A DNA stretch of 13,031 bases from an uncultured Clostridia bacterium (GCA_949747745.1 CATKFT010000124.1:1-13031), one strand, 5' to 3'. Positions 1-8,524 are shown, counted from the stretch's first letter. Notes: generated by a model not told the origin, from the letters alone. Translations and numbers: made by a program.

Positions 1-1
1 A

Positions 2-127
2 AATGAAATGTCTAGAGAAATATCAAAAGGTACAAAAGATTATGCTGACAATCTCCTAGAAAAAATCGAAGTTGTTTTAGAAGATGCTCTAAAAACAGTA
101 CAAAATAATCGAAAAGAATTAAAATAG
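2..127 (+). CDS. C-terminal end of a coiled-coil DivIVA / V-ATPase-subunit-H-like protein (partial)
   Basis: The window opens inside a reading frame whose last 41 codons are visible, ending in TAG at 125-127. The tail contains EISKGTKDYADNLLEKIE and then a helical stretch ending in NNRKELK. This matches my memory of the C-terminus of a conserved Firmicutes coiled-coil protein annotated variously as ATPase, DivIVA-like or V-type ATPase subunit H-like, whose tail reads like EIRRGADEYADEVL followed by LEKAL..V..GREEL. Its role is not well established. Only the tail is present, so domain order and start cannot be judged. There is no CGG codon in the visible part. The family assignment rests on this short motif alone. 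Confidence 0.6.
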   Translation, partial: NEMSREISKGTKDYADNLLEKIEVVLEDALKTVQNNRKELK

Positions 128-148
128 AACTTAAATTTACTAAGACAG

Positions 149-201
149 AGGAATCGGAGAAGTATAAAGCGAAAGCAAAAATAACCGATTTCTATTTTTT
201 T
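149..201 (+). terminator. Terminator-like hairpin just upstream of ftsK
   Basis: AGGAATCGG (149-157) can pair with CCGATTTCT (185-193), giving nine pairs including one G.U. The loop contains a small GCGAAAGC hairpin, and a run of seven T follows (195-201). It could end transcription of the upstream gene. The ftsK ribosome binding site begins only about 4 bases later, leaving no room for a promoter, so the hairpin may instead be a leader attenuator or be partly read through. The loop is long, which lowers confidence. Confidence 0.45.
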
Positions 202-221
202 AGAAGAAAGGAAAAAATAAA

Positions 222-2725
222 ATGGCAACAAAGAAAAGAAAAAGACAAACAACAACTAAAAAAACAAATACAAGAAAAAAACAAAATGGAACAGATATAG
301 ATTTTGCAGTAGTTTCAATGATTATTATAAGTATACTACTTGCAGTATTAATATATACAAACTCTGGATATATTGGAAAAACTTTAAGTCCATTTCTTGG
401 TGGAATTATAGGGTGGATGAAATACATAGTTCCAATAGGCACATTTGCCATTGCTATAAATTTGGCATGTGAAAAAAGACAAGCATTATCACCAAAACTT
501 ATACAATATGGTATTTTTCTAATGAGTATAGCAGTTATAATGTGTATATATCAAATGTCTATAGGGAATATAGATGTAAATGGAGAGTTTGCAAAAGTAT
601 TGAAAGAGTCATATGAACTAGGACAAAAAAATATTGGTGGAGGAGCTATTGGAGCAATCATTGCAATTCCAATAATAAGTTTACTTGGAACAACAGGTGC
701 TGTAATATTATCTATAGGAGTTGCAATTTTATTACTAATATTTATGTTTGGAATTCATCCATCAAAAATAATTGCAAATACAGCTCAAAACATAGAAGAA
801 AGAAGACAAAAAGCAAAAGAGTATTATGAGGATGAAGAAGAGGATGAGGAAGAAGAAGAAATTTTAGAAACAGTTCCAAAACGTATAAATAAGAAAGAAG
901 CAAAAAAGAATAATAGTAAGCATTCAATTGATATTCCTTTAGATGATGAAATAAATATTAATTTAAATGGAGAAAATAGAAAGTATGACCATACAAATGA
1001 TGATTTATTTCCAGAAAAAATGAGTGAAAAGAAGAAGTCTAAAAAAGGAATTGATATAGACTTATTTGATGATGAAAATAAAATATCATCACCAAATGAA
1101 ATTGAAGCGAATTTATTTAAAGATAAAAAGAAAGAATCTACACCAAATGAATTAGAAGCAAACTTATTTAAAACAGAAGAACCTGTAAAAGAAGATAAAA
1201 GTAAAGAAGTATTAGTACTAGAACATGCAATAACAGTAGAAGATGAAAATTATGAATTTCCACCAATAGAATTACTGAGCCTTGGAGAAGCAAAAACTCT
1301 AAAAGGAGGAAAAAAAGCAATTGCAGATAATGCTACAAATTTACAAAAAACTTTATACAGTTTTGGAGTATCTGCTAAAGTTGAAAATGTATCTGTTGGA
1401 CCTGCTATTACAAGATATGAGTTAAAACCAGCAGAAGGAGTAAGAGTAAATAAGATTGCAAATTTAGCAGATGACATAGCATTAAATTTAGCAGCAGAAT
1501 CAATTCGTATAGAAGCTCCTATACCAGGAAAACAAGCAGTAGGAATTGAAGTGCCAAATAAAGAAAGAGAAGCTGTTCATTTAAGAGATATTTTAGAAAC
1601 ATCTACATTTATAGACTATAACTCAAATCTTGCGTTTGCACTTGGAAAAGATGTTGCAGGAAACGAAGTAGTAACAGACATTGCAAAAATGCCACATGTA
1701 TTAATTGCAGGTTCAACTGGTTCAGGAAAGAGTGTATGTATAAATACACTTATTACTAGTATAATATATAAAGCAAAACCAAGTGATGTAAAATTATTAA
1801 TGGTAGATCCAAAAGTGGTAGAATTATCAGTATATAATGGAATTCCACACTTACTTATACCAGTTGTAACAGATCCTAAAAAAGCAGCAGGAGCACTTGC
1901 TTGGGCTGTTCAAGAAATGGTAAATAGATATAGTCTATTTGCAGGAAAAGGCGTTAGAGATATTAAAGGATATAATTCAGCAATAGAAAAAGAAGGCTCA
2001 GCTGAGAAATTGCCACAAATTGTTATAATAATAGACGAGCTTGCAGACCTTATGATGGTTGCAGCAAAAGATGTTGAAGATGCAATATGCCGTTTAGCAC
2101 AAATGGCAAGGGCTGCTCGGAATGCATCTTGTAATTGCAACACAAAGACCATCTGTTGATGTTATAACAGGTATAATTAAAGCAAATATTCCATCAAGAA
2201 TAGCATTTGCGGTTTCTTCACAGGTAGATTCAAGAACTATACTAGATTCTGTTGGTGCAGAAAAGTTATTAGGTAAAGGTGATATGCTATTTTATCCATC
2301 TGGTGCACCAAAACCAACAAGATTGCAAGGAGCTTTTGTAGATGATAAAGAAGTTGAAAAGATTGTAGATTTTCTTAAAGCAAGTGGAGAAGTTCAGTAT
2401 AGTGAGGATATAATAGAAAAAATAGAAAACCAAGGTTCTACTGATAAAGAACTTGAAAGAGAAGAAGGAGTAGATGATGATACAGACCCATTTTTAAATG
2501 ATGCTATAGAAACAGTAATAGAAACAGGACAAGCATCTACATCATTTATACAAAGAAGGTTTAAAGTTGGATATGCAAGAGCTCGGAAGAATTATTGATC
2601 AGATGGAGGAAAGAGGAATTATTTCTGGGTATGAGGGAAGTAAGCCACGAACTGTACTTATGAGTAAAGAAAGATGGCAAGAACTTAATATGGCGAAATC
2701 TCCTACATCATCAGATGGAGATTAA
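222..2725 (+). CDS. ftsK: DNA translocase FtsK/SpoIIIE, read through two CGGA +1 recoding sites
   Basis: FtsK/SpoIIIE translocases are membrane-anchored hexameric motors that pump chromosomal DNA through the division or sporulation septum. Four to five membrane segments lie at about residues 28-177, followed by an acidic low-complexity linker (about 195-340). The motor has Walker A GSTGSGKS at 497-504 and Walker [10 protein letters not shown] with Asp605-Glu606. A winged-helix gamma domain ends the protein. A single frame does not encode this. The zero frame stops at 2159, and after the first shift it stops again at 2598. Skipping C2118 and C2584 restores [15 protein letters not shown] (Gly633) and [12 protein letters not shown] (Gly788), giving 833 residues, a normal family length. 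AGAAAGGA lies about 10 bases before the ATG. Without the shifts the product would be 645 residues and lack part of the motor and the gamma domain. SpoIIIE is the alternative name. Confidence 0.95.
1092..1172 (+). repeat. Tandem peptide repeat in the FtsK linker
   Basis: [10 protein letters not shown] (residues 291-300, bases 1092-1121) recurs as [10 protein letters not shown] (308-317, bases 1143-1172). The period is 51 bases, or 17 residues. Charged spacer sequence separates the copies. It lies in the otherwise poorly conserved linker between the membrane anchor and the motor. Confidence 0.75.
2118..2121 (+). other. CGGA recoding site 1 (ftsK, Gly633)
   Basis: The in-frame triplets are GCT GCT CGG AAT, and the zero frame stops 13 codons later. 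Reading GCT GCT (C)GGA ATG CAT CTT restores the invariant FtsK block A-A-G-[MI][10 protein letters not shown]. Exactly one extra C is present, directly before a GGA Gly codon. The P-site codon GCT cannot re-pair with the +1 codon CTC, so simple P-site slippage is not suggested. Confidence 0.9.
2584..2587 (+). other. CGGA recoding site 2 (ftsK, Gly788)
   Basis: In the frame used after site 1, GCA AGA GCT CGG AAG AAT TAT TGA would stop at once. Skipping C2584 gives [11 protein letters not shown], the core of the DNA-reading gamma winged helix, and 45 further codons to TAA at 2723-2725. Confidence 0.9.
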
Positions 2726-2833
2726 GCTTTTGCAGTATACTCCAATGAATTAATATATTTGTTCTAATGGGATATATAATTTTGCTACATAAAGATAATA
2801 AAATATAAGTATTAAGAAAGGAGAAGATATTTA

Positions 2834-4414
2834 ATGGATAAAGAAAAGTTATTTTCAAAATTAAATTCTAGAGATTATAATAATAGACTAGAAGAGATAC
2901 TTGAACATAAGAACTTTTCTGAAGATGTTAAAAATCTTCTTCTTTCTATGTTATATAAAATAGAGACAGCATATAAAGATTATACTACGGTAAAAAGAGT
3001 TGTTGAGGATAAAAAAACTTATATTGAAGAAATACTAGAAATTATTAAAGATAAGTGTGAAAAAATTATTATTGTGAAAGAGGGGTCAGAAGAAGCTAAA
3101 GAGATAGAAGTTACAAGTACCAAGTTTTTAGTAGACAAATTAGAAAATACTATTTATATAATGTATCCAAATGAAAATTTAATGCTATATACATTATATA
3201 AATTAGATGATAAGCAAATTTATTTAGATGAAAAATATAATTTGATTAGAAATACGTTATCTAGCTTACTAAATGCTGGAGAAAATATAAATAATATAGA
3301 GGCATTACGTGATTTTAACGGATGGAATTGGAACATAGAAACACGTGAAATACCAGAAATTACAACAAACCTTGTATATCAAAATTTAATATATTTATTA
3401 GGAATAGATTTTATAAAAGATTGGATTCATACTGAAAAAGTAATGGATTATATGGAAAAAACAAAAGAAGAATTAACAAAAAGATATAACAAAGAAAATA
3501 CAAAAGAGATATTAGAAGAAATTTATAAAATTTCGATTATAATATGTACAAGTAAAAATGAAAGAGAAAAGAAACGTTTATTAGAAGAAAAAGAGATTTT
3601 GCAAAATGAATTAGACAGATTAAGAGATAAAAAAAGTTTGTTAAATGAAATATCAATACAGAAAAAGGATGCTTTAAAAAAGATAAAAGAAATAGATAAT
3701 ATACTAAATGATAAAACATTATTACAAGAAGAATATGTAAAAAGAAATGAAAAACGTGCAGAATATAATAAAATTTTTAGCCTTAGCCATTTAGAAGAAA
3801 TACTAAACAAAGAAAGAAAAAAGATGCTTTCAAAGATAGAAGAAAATAATAAACTAATGGAACCTAAATATTATGTAGAAGTAATAGGAAAATTAGAAAA
3901 TGATTTAGAACTTTTAAAAGATATAGAATTAGAAGAAAATGAGAAAGAAAAGAATAAAATAGAATATATAGTAAAACTTCAAAAATCATTTATAAAATGT
4001 TTTTATAAAAAAATAGAAAACGCACTCAGCAAAGAAGAAATTATAAACTTAATGTATATGTTAAGGTACTATAATTTAATGTATATAACTAAAGAAACAA
4101 GAATAAAGGATAGTTTAGAACTAAAAAATGACCTAAACCAAATAGTAGAAACTCTAATAAAAAAAGCATATGATTTAAAAATAATAAATATCATTACAAA
4201 TGAAAAAGAAGTAAATAGTGAAATAATAAAAAGAATTTTACAAACAAAAATAATATCTTTAGAAAATATAATTATAGAACTAAACCCAAACGAACAAACT
4301 TTGGAAACAAACATATATGATGGAGACATATTTGAAAAAAAAGTTGTAATAAGCGAATTTAAACAAAAACAAATAATAGCAAAATTTGGCAAGAAAATGA
4401 GGGTGTTTAATTAG
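2834..4414 (+). CDS. Large coiled-coil cytoplasmic protein of unknown function
   Basis: I do not recognise this 526-residue protein and assign no function. There is no signal peptide and no membrane segment, so it should be cytoplasmic. The N-terminal ~200 residues look folded, with alternating helices and short strands and a Trp-rich patch, FNGWNWNIE, near residue 163. Residues ~205-350 are rich in Lys, Glu and Leu with heptad-like spacing and should form a long coiled coil (for example EKEILQNELDRLRDKKSLL). The C-terminal ~170 residues are again helical and end in KFGKKMRVFN. AGAAAGGAGAAG at 2815-2826 is a strong ribosome binding site, 7 bases before the ATG. The gene follows ftsK by 108 bases. 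A TATAAT at 2775-2780 could be a -10 box, but no good -35 is visible. The frame is intact. CGGA at 3319 and CGGT at 2988 are out of frame and cause no shift. Confidence 0.85.
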   Translation: MDKEKLFSKLNSRDYNNRLEEILEHKNFSEDVKNLLLSMLYKIETAYKDYTTVKRVVEDKKTYIEEILEIIKDKCEKIIIVKEGSEEAKEIEVTSTKFLVDKLENTIYIMYPNENLMLYTLYKLDDKQIYLDEKYNLIRNTLSSLLNAGENINNIEALRDFNGWNWNIETREIPEITTNLVYQNLIYLLGIDFIKDWIHTEKVMDYMEKTKEELTKRYNKENTKEILEEIYKISIIICTSKNEREKKRLLEEKEILQNELDRLRDKKSLLNEISIQKKDALKKIKEIDNILNDKTLLQEEYVKRNEKRAEYNKIFSLSHLEEILNKERKKMLSKIEENNKLMEPKYYVEVIGKLENDLELLKDIELEENEKEKNKIEYIVKLQKSFIKCFYKKIENALSKEEIINLMYMLRYYNLMYITKETRIKDSLELKNDLNQIVETLIKKAYDLKIINIITNEKEVNSEIIKRILQTKIISLENIIIELNPNEQTLETNIYDGDIFEKKVVISEFKQKQIIAKFGKKMRVFN

Positions 4415-4417
4415 GAG

Positions 4418-4497
4418 TGTGTTATAAAAAATAACCATCCTGCTTTTGACCGAGTGAATGGTTATATCTTTTATTCAGCAACACATATCTCTGTGTT
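4418..4497 (+). terminator. Nested hairpins after the coiled-coil gene; possible terminator or structured RNA
   Basis: ATAACCAT (4431-4438) pairs perfectly with ATGGTTAT (4458-4465), and ATCTTTTATT follows. AACACA (4480-4485) can pair with TGTGTT at 4492-4497 or, alternatively, with TGTGTT at 4418-4423, which would enclose the first hairpin. The two outer pairings are mutually exclusive. The T-run is weak for an intrinsic terminator, so this may be only a poor terminator. Confidence 0.4.
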
Positions 4498-4607
4498 TCT
4501 CATTTTCTACCTATAGTATACACAGATTTTTAATAAAAGTCAAATCATTTTTGAAATAAAATAATAAGTATATTAGGATAAATCTTCAAAGAAATTACTA
4601 TTATAAA

Positions 4608-4652
4608 GGCCCCTTTACTTAATGGGGCTGTCAGCGGAGCTGACTGGGGGTT
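4608..4652 (+). repeat. REP-like double-hairpin element
   Basis: GGCCCC (4608-4613) pairs with GGGGCT (4624-4629), with one G.U pair. A second perfect hairpin follows immediately: GTCAGC (4630-4635), loop GGA, GCTGAC (4639-4644). The element ends in TGGGGGTTC. The first CCCC arm could alternatively pair with the terminal GGGGG (4646-4650). This architecture and the unusually high GC match the dispersed intergenic hairpin elements I know from gut Firmicutes (C-rich arm, G-rich arm, GTCAGC..GCTGAC, G-run). Only one copy is in the window, so dispersal cannot be shown here. Confidence 0.6.
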
Positions 4653-4691
4653 CTTAAAATCACTAAATCAAAAGAAAGAGAGGAAGAAACA

Positions 4692-6340
4692 ATGAAAATA
4701 ACATTTTTAGGAGCAGCAAAAACTGTTACAGGGTCAAATTTTTTAGTAGAAGCAGCAGGTAAAAAATTTTTAGTAGATTGTGGTATGTACCAAGGAAAGG
4801 CAACAGAAGAAAAAGAAAATGGAGACCCATTTTTATATGATGTTAATGAAATAGACTTCATGTTATTAACACATGCTCACATAGACCACTCAGGAAGGAT
4901 ACCAAAACTATATAATGATGGATATAGAAACCCAATATATGCTACAAAAGCAACTTGTGACCTATGTAGTGTAATGCTACCAGATAGTGGGCATATTCAG
5001 GAAATGGAAATAGAGTGGAGAAACAGAAAAAGAAAAAGAGAAGGAAAAAAAGAGCTTCCACCACTATACACAGCAGAACAAGCCACAAAATCACTAGAAG
5101 TATTTAGACCAGTAAAATATGATGAAATAATAGAGATAAATGAATTTATAAAAGTAAGATTTAATGATGCAGGACATATGTTAGGTTCAAGTATAATAGA
5201 AGTATGGGCTACAGAGGAACGGAAAAACTAAAAAAGCAGTATTTACAGGAGACTTAGGAAACAATGACATACCACTTCTTGCATCACCAACAATGATAGA
5301 AACAGCAGATTATTTAATAATGGAATCAACCTATGGAAGTAGACTACATATGAGAAATGATGATAAAGCAGAACTATTCTTAAACATAGTATCAGACACA
5401 TTAAATAAAGGAGGAACAGTAGTAATACCATCATTTGCAGTAGGAAGAACACAAGAAATAGTATATGAATTAAATAAACTAAAAGAAAACACAGAAGATG
5501 AAGAATTTATAAAAAAATATAAAACTTTAATGAGTGTACCAGTATATGTAGATAGCCCACTTGCAATATCTGCAACTGAAATATTTAGAGATAATATGGA
5601 ACTATTTGATGATGATGTACAAGAGGCAATGAAAAAAGGAGATAACCCATTAGAGTTTACAGGTTTACAATTTACCAAAACAGCAGAAGAATCAAAAGCA
5701 TTAAATGAAATGAATACTTCATCAATAATAATATCTGCAAGTGGTATGTGTGAAGTTGGACGTATAAAACATCATTTAAAACACAACCTATGGAATCCAA
5801 ATAGTACAATATTATTTGTTGGATACCAAGCACCACGGAACATTAGGAAGTAAACTAGTAAATGGAGAAAAAAAGGTAAAGATATTTGGAGAAGAAATAA
5901 CAGTTAATGCAACAATAGAATACATAGAAGGATATTCAGGGCATGCAGACCAAGAATGGTTACTAAACTTCATATATTCGTTTATAACAAAACCAAAACA
6001 TATATTTTTAGTACATGGAGAAGAAGAAGCACAAGAAATCTTAAAAGAAAAAATATTGCAAACAACTAATATCCCAGTAACAATACCAGATTTCGGAGAA
6101 ACATATGAACTTTCAGAAGAAATGAAATTAACAAACAAAATAGAACTTCCAACAAGATATAAACCATTAAGAATAGAGACATTAGAAAGAATACAAAAAC
6201 TAAAAGACGAAGTACAAGACATGACAGAAATAATAAAAGAAGAGATAATAGGAGAAAAAGCAAAAGATGCAGAAGTTGCGATAATAAATGAAAAAATAAA
6301 AGAGTTAGAAGCACAAATTGTTAGGATTTTAGAGGGATAA
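4692..6340 (+). CDS. Metallo-beta-lactamase / beta-CASP RNase (CPSF73/TTHA0252-like), with two CGGA recoding sites
   Basis: This is an MBL-fold RNA-processing nuclease of 548 residues once two +1 shifts are allowed. Zinc ligands are seen in HAHIDH (His61, His63, Asp65, His66), in DAGHMLGS (His162) and in FTGDLG. Beta-CASP motifs follow: MESTYGSRLH, then SASGMCEVGRIKHHL. The RMMBL part contains GYSGHADQEWLL and FLVHGEEEA. A helical tail of about 70 residues is probably coiled coil. Zero-frame reading would give only 179 residues (stop at 5231), and the middle frame stops again at 5853. Skipping C5220 and C5836 restores EEGKTKKAVFTGDLG (Gly177) and GYQAPGTLGSKLVNG (Gly382). AGAGAGG at 4676-4682 is the ribosome binding site. 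Family members are endo- or exoribonucleases acting in RNA decay; the substrate here is unknown. CGGA at 6094 (TTC GGA) is out of frame and read normally. Confidence 0.93.
5220..5223 (+). other. CGGA recoding site 3 (beta-CASP nuclease, Gly177)
   Basis: The in-frame triplets are GAG GAA CGG AAA AAC TAA. Skipping C5220 gives GAG GAA GGA AAA ACT AAA, leading into the zinc-ligand strand AVFTGDLG. The zero frame stops three codons after CGG. Confidence 0.9.
5836..5839 (+). other. CGGA recoding site 4 (beta-CASP nuclease, Gly382)
   Basis: In the frame used after site 3, GCA CCA CGG AAC ATT AGG AAG TAA stops after four more codons. Skipping C5836 gives Y-Q-A-P-G-T-L-G, the conserved GYQA.GTLG block of beta-CASP nucleases, and an open frame to 6340. 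Confidence 0.9.
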
Positions 6341-6387
6341 AGATAAATATGTAGAAAGTCCAGAATGTAAGATAAATTAATAATTCA

Positions 6388-6417
6388 CATAAAGTTTTAT
6401 AGTGTAAAAACTATATG
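6388..6417 (+). promoter_or_regulatory. Leader hairpin before the GH15 gene
   Basis: CATA plus AGTTTT (6388-6398) pairs with AAAACT plus TATG (6407-6417), with one A.A mismatch, around an 8-base loop. It ends two bases before the purine-rich ribosome binding site AAGAAAAGAGG. There is no T-run, so it is not a standard terminator. It could affect translation or mRNA stability; this is inference only. Confidence 0.35.
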
Positions 6418-6433
6418 TAAGAAAAGAGGAAAC

Positions 6434-8393
6434 ATGAAAGAAAAATATTTAAATGATGCAATAATTGGAAATAAACAAATGATAGCAAGTTTTGATAAAA
6501 AAGGAGAAATGTTAAGGCTATATTATAATGCACCTGATTTTAAACAATTTATAGAATATATGTATGCAGGACTAAAAATAAACGATTCTGGGCTTGTTAA
6601 TTTACATGATGATATAAATAATCAATATAAACAATATTATACAGAAGATACAAATATATTAAACACAGAGATAAAAAATACATATTTTAATTTAAAAATT
6701 AAACAATTGGATTTTATACCTATAAAAGAAAATGTGTTAGTAAAAAGATACAAGTTCATTAATGAAAATACAATAGACTTAGATGTTAAATTATTAATTC
6801 ATTCAAAATTATTATCAAATGAGAATAATTTTGTTGGAGCAAGACTAATAAAAAATGGTATATTACAATACACACATGATTATTCAGTTGCAATAACATC
6901 TAAAAAGACATCATTATATAGTCATCAAATAAATGATACACAAGCAAATATTTCTACAGGAGTAATTAAAGATAAAGACTATATAGGTATGTCACATGAT
7001 TCTAGTATAAGTTATGATATAGGAAAACTATCGCCAAATGAAGAAAAAATAATTGAAATTTATATATGGATAAATGACAATAATGAGAACTATAAACAAG
7101 ATGAAATAGAAGAAAAAATTGAAAAATTAAGAAAAGTTGATTTTGATAAAGAACTTAATAACACTAAAAAATATTGGAATAAATATGTAAAAGAGCATAC
7201 TAGTTTAGAACTAAAAGATAATACTGAACAAGAAAGAAAAATAAAAAAGATATATAATAGAACTATTTTACTATACCCTCTACTTACAAATGAACAAACA
7301 GGAGGAATTTCAGCAAGTGTTGAAATAGATGAAAATTTAACAAATTGTGGTAGATATTCATATTGTTGGACACGTGATGCAGTATTTGTTACAAAAGCAT
7401 TAGATATATTAAAAATGGAAAAAGAAACAGAAAAATTTTATAAGAACTTTTGTAAAAATACGCAAAGTAAATCTGGAATGTGGGAACAACGTTTTTATAC
7501 AGATGGAAGACTTGCACCATGTTGGGGGTACCAAATTGATGAAACAGCAAGTGTTGTATATGGTATATATGAACATTATAAGAAAACTAAAAATGAAAAA
7601 TTTTTAAAAGATACATTTAGAATGTGTGAAAAAGCTATACACTTTTTGGAAAAATATATAGCACAAGTAATGGATATAAAAGAAGAAAAAGATATTGTAA
7701 AAAAAGAATTAGAAGAAGATTATAAGGACAAATTTGTAAAAATACATGTAAGTTATGATTTATGGGAAATGCATGAGGGAATAAGCCTATATTCAATAGC
7801 AAGTATATATGGTGCATATATTGCAATGCTAAAAATATATGAAGTAATGGAAAAAGATAAGGAAAGTGCAGGAAGTAGATTAAAGCAAGAAAGTATAACA
7901 AGACATAAAGAAATAATACAAAATCAATTAGAAGTTATGAAAAAATATGTACTTAATAATTTATATGATGATACTAAAAAAACATTTGTAAGAAATATTG
8001 AAGACAGAAGAATGGATATAAGTATATTAGGTGCTGTAACTCCATTTAATATGTTTTCTAAAGGTGAAAAGAAAATATTAAATACTGTAGAAAAGATAAA
8101 TTTAACACTTCGTACATATACAGGGGGTTATAGAAGATTTGAGCAAGACCATTATAGAAATGGAAACCCATGGGTAATAGCTACATTGTGGATGGCATTG
8201 TATTATATAGAAATAAAAAAATATAAAGAAGCAAAAGAATGCTTAAATTTTGTAGTAAATTCTAGTACAGAACATGGTTTTTTAGCAGAACAAGTAGATA
8301 ATAATACTATGACATCAAACTGGGTTATAGGGCTTCGGATGGAGTCATGCTATGTTTATATTAGTAATAGAGAAATTAATGAATAATAAGTGA
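6434..8393 (+). CDS. Glycoside hydrolase family 15 (glucoamylase-like) protein, with a CGGA site near the C-terminus
   Basis: GH15 enzymes are inverting exo-acting alpha-glucosidases with an N-terminal beta-sandwich domain and an (alpha/alpha)6 barrel. Here the barrel shows CGRYSYCWTRDAVFVTKALD, MWEQRFYTDGRLAPCWGYQIDETA, DLWEMHEG with probable catalytic acid Glu445, GGYRRFEQDHYRNGNPWVIATL, and LAEQVDN with probable catalytic base Glu619. There is no signal peptide, so it should act inside the cell, for example on glycogen-derived or imported oligosaccharides; the substrate is unproven. The zero frame would end at TAA 8386 with a tail unlike the family. Skipping C8336 gives GLGWSHAMFILVIEKL, matching the GH15 consensus [LT]-x-W-S-H-A-x-F, and a TGA stop at 8391-8393 (652 residues). 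Because the wrong frame is almost the same length, automatic annotation would miss this shift. Confidence 0.92.
8336..8339 (+). other. CGGA recoding site 5 (GH15, Gly635)
   Basis: The in-frame triplets are GGG CTT CGG ATG GAG TCA. Skipping C8336 gives GGG CTT GGA TGG AGT CAT GCT, that is G-L-G-W-S-H-A, the conserved last helix of GH15 barrels. No early stop forces this choice, so the evidence is purely the restored family motif. Confidence 0.85.
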
Positions 8394-8524
8394 ATTATTA
8401 AATAATGACAAATTATTGCTTTTGATTATGATGGAAATTTTAAAATTGTGAATGTCTGTAACAAAAAAGGTTCTACAATAAATATAAGGATATTTAACAA
8501 AACATCAACTATTTTATTCATTCC

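Noticed and set aside
155..158. CGGA upstream of ftsK as a seventh recoding site
   Set aside because: The upstream gene has already stopped at 127 and ftsK starts at 222, so the string is non-coding and lies in a hairpin stem.
2210..2213. CGGT in ftsK as an in-frame CGG
   Set aside because: The frame reads GCG GTT (Ala-Val) here; CGG is not a codon.
222..2725. Treating ftsK, the beta-CASP nuclease and rarA as pseudogenes with random frameshifts
   Set aside because: All disruptions are the same one-base event in the same CGGA context, always in front of a conserved Gly. There are no other stops, deletions or lost motifs, which is not how decaying genes look.
2988..2991. CGGT in the coiled-coil gene as an in-frame CGG
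   Set aside because: The frame reads ACG GTA (Thr-Val); no shift is needed.
3523..3810. Minus-strand open frames within the coiled-coil gene
   Set aside because: They are hydrophobic shadows of Lys/Glu-rich coding sequence, without ribosome binding sites or recognisable motifs.
4635..4638. CGGA inside the REP-like element as a recoding site
   Set aside because: It lies in an untranslated hairpin between two genes.
4415..4691. A tRNA, riboswitch or CRISPR array in this or other intergenic regions
   Set aside because: No cloverleaf, no GGTTCGA-type T-arm, no known riboswitch core and no regularly spaced repeats could be seen.
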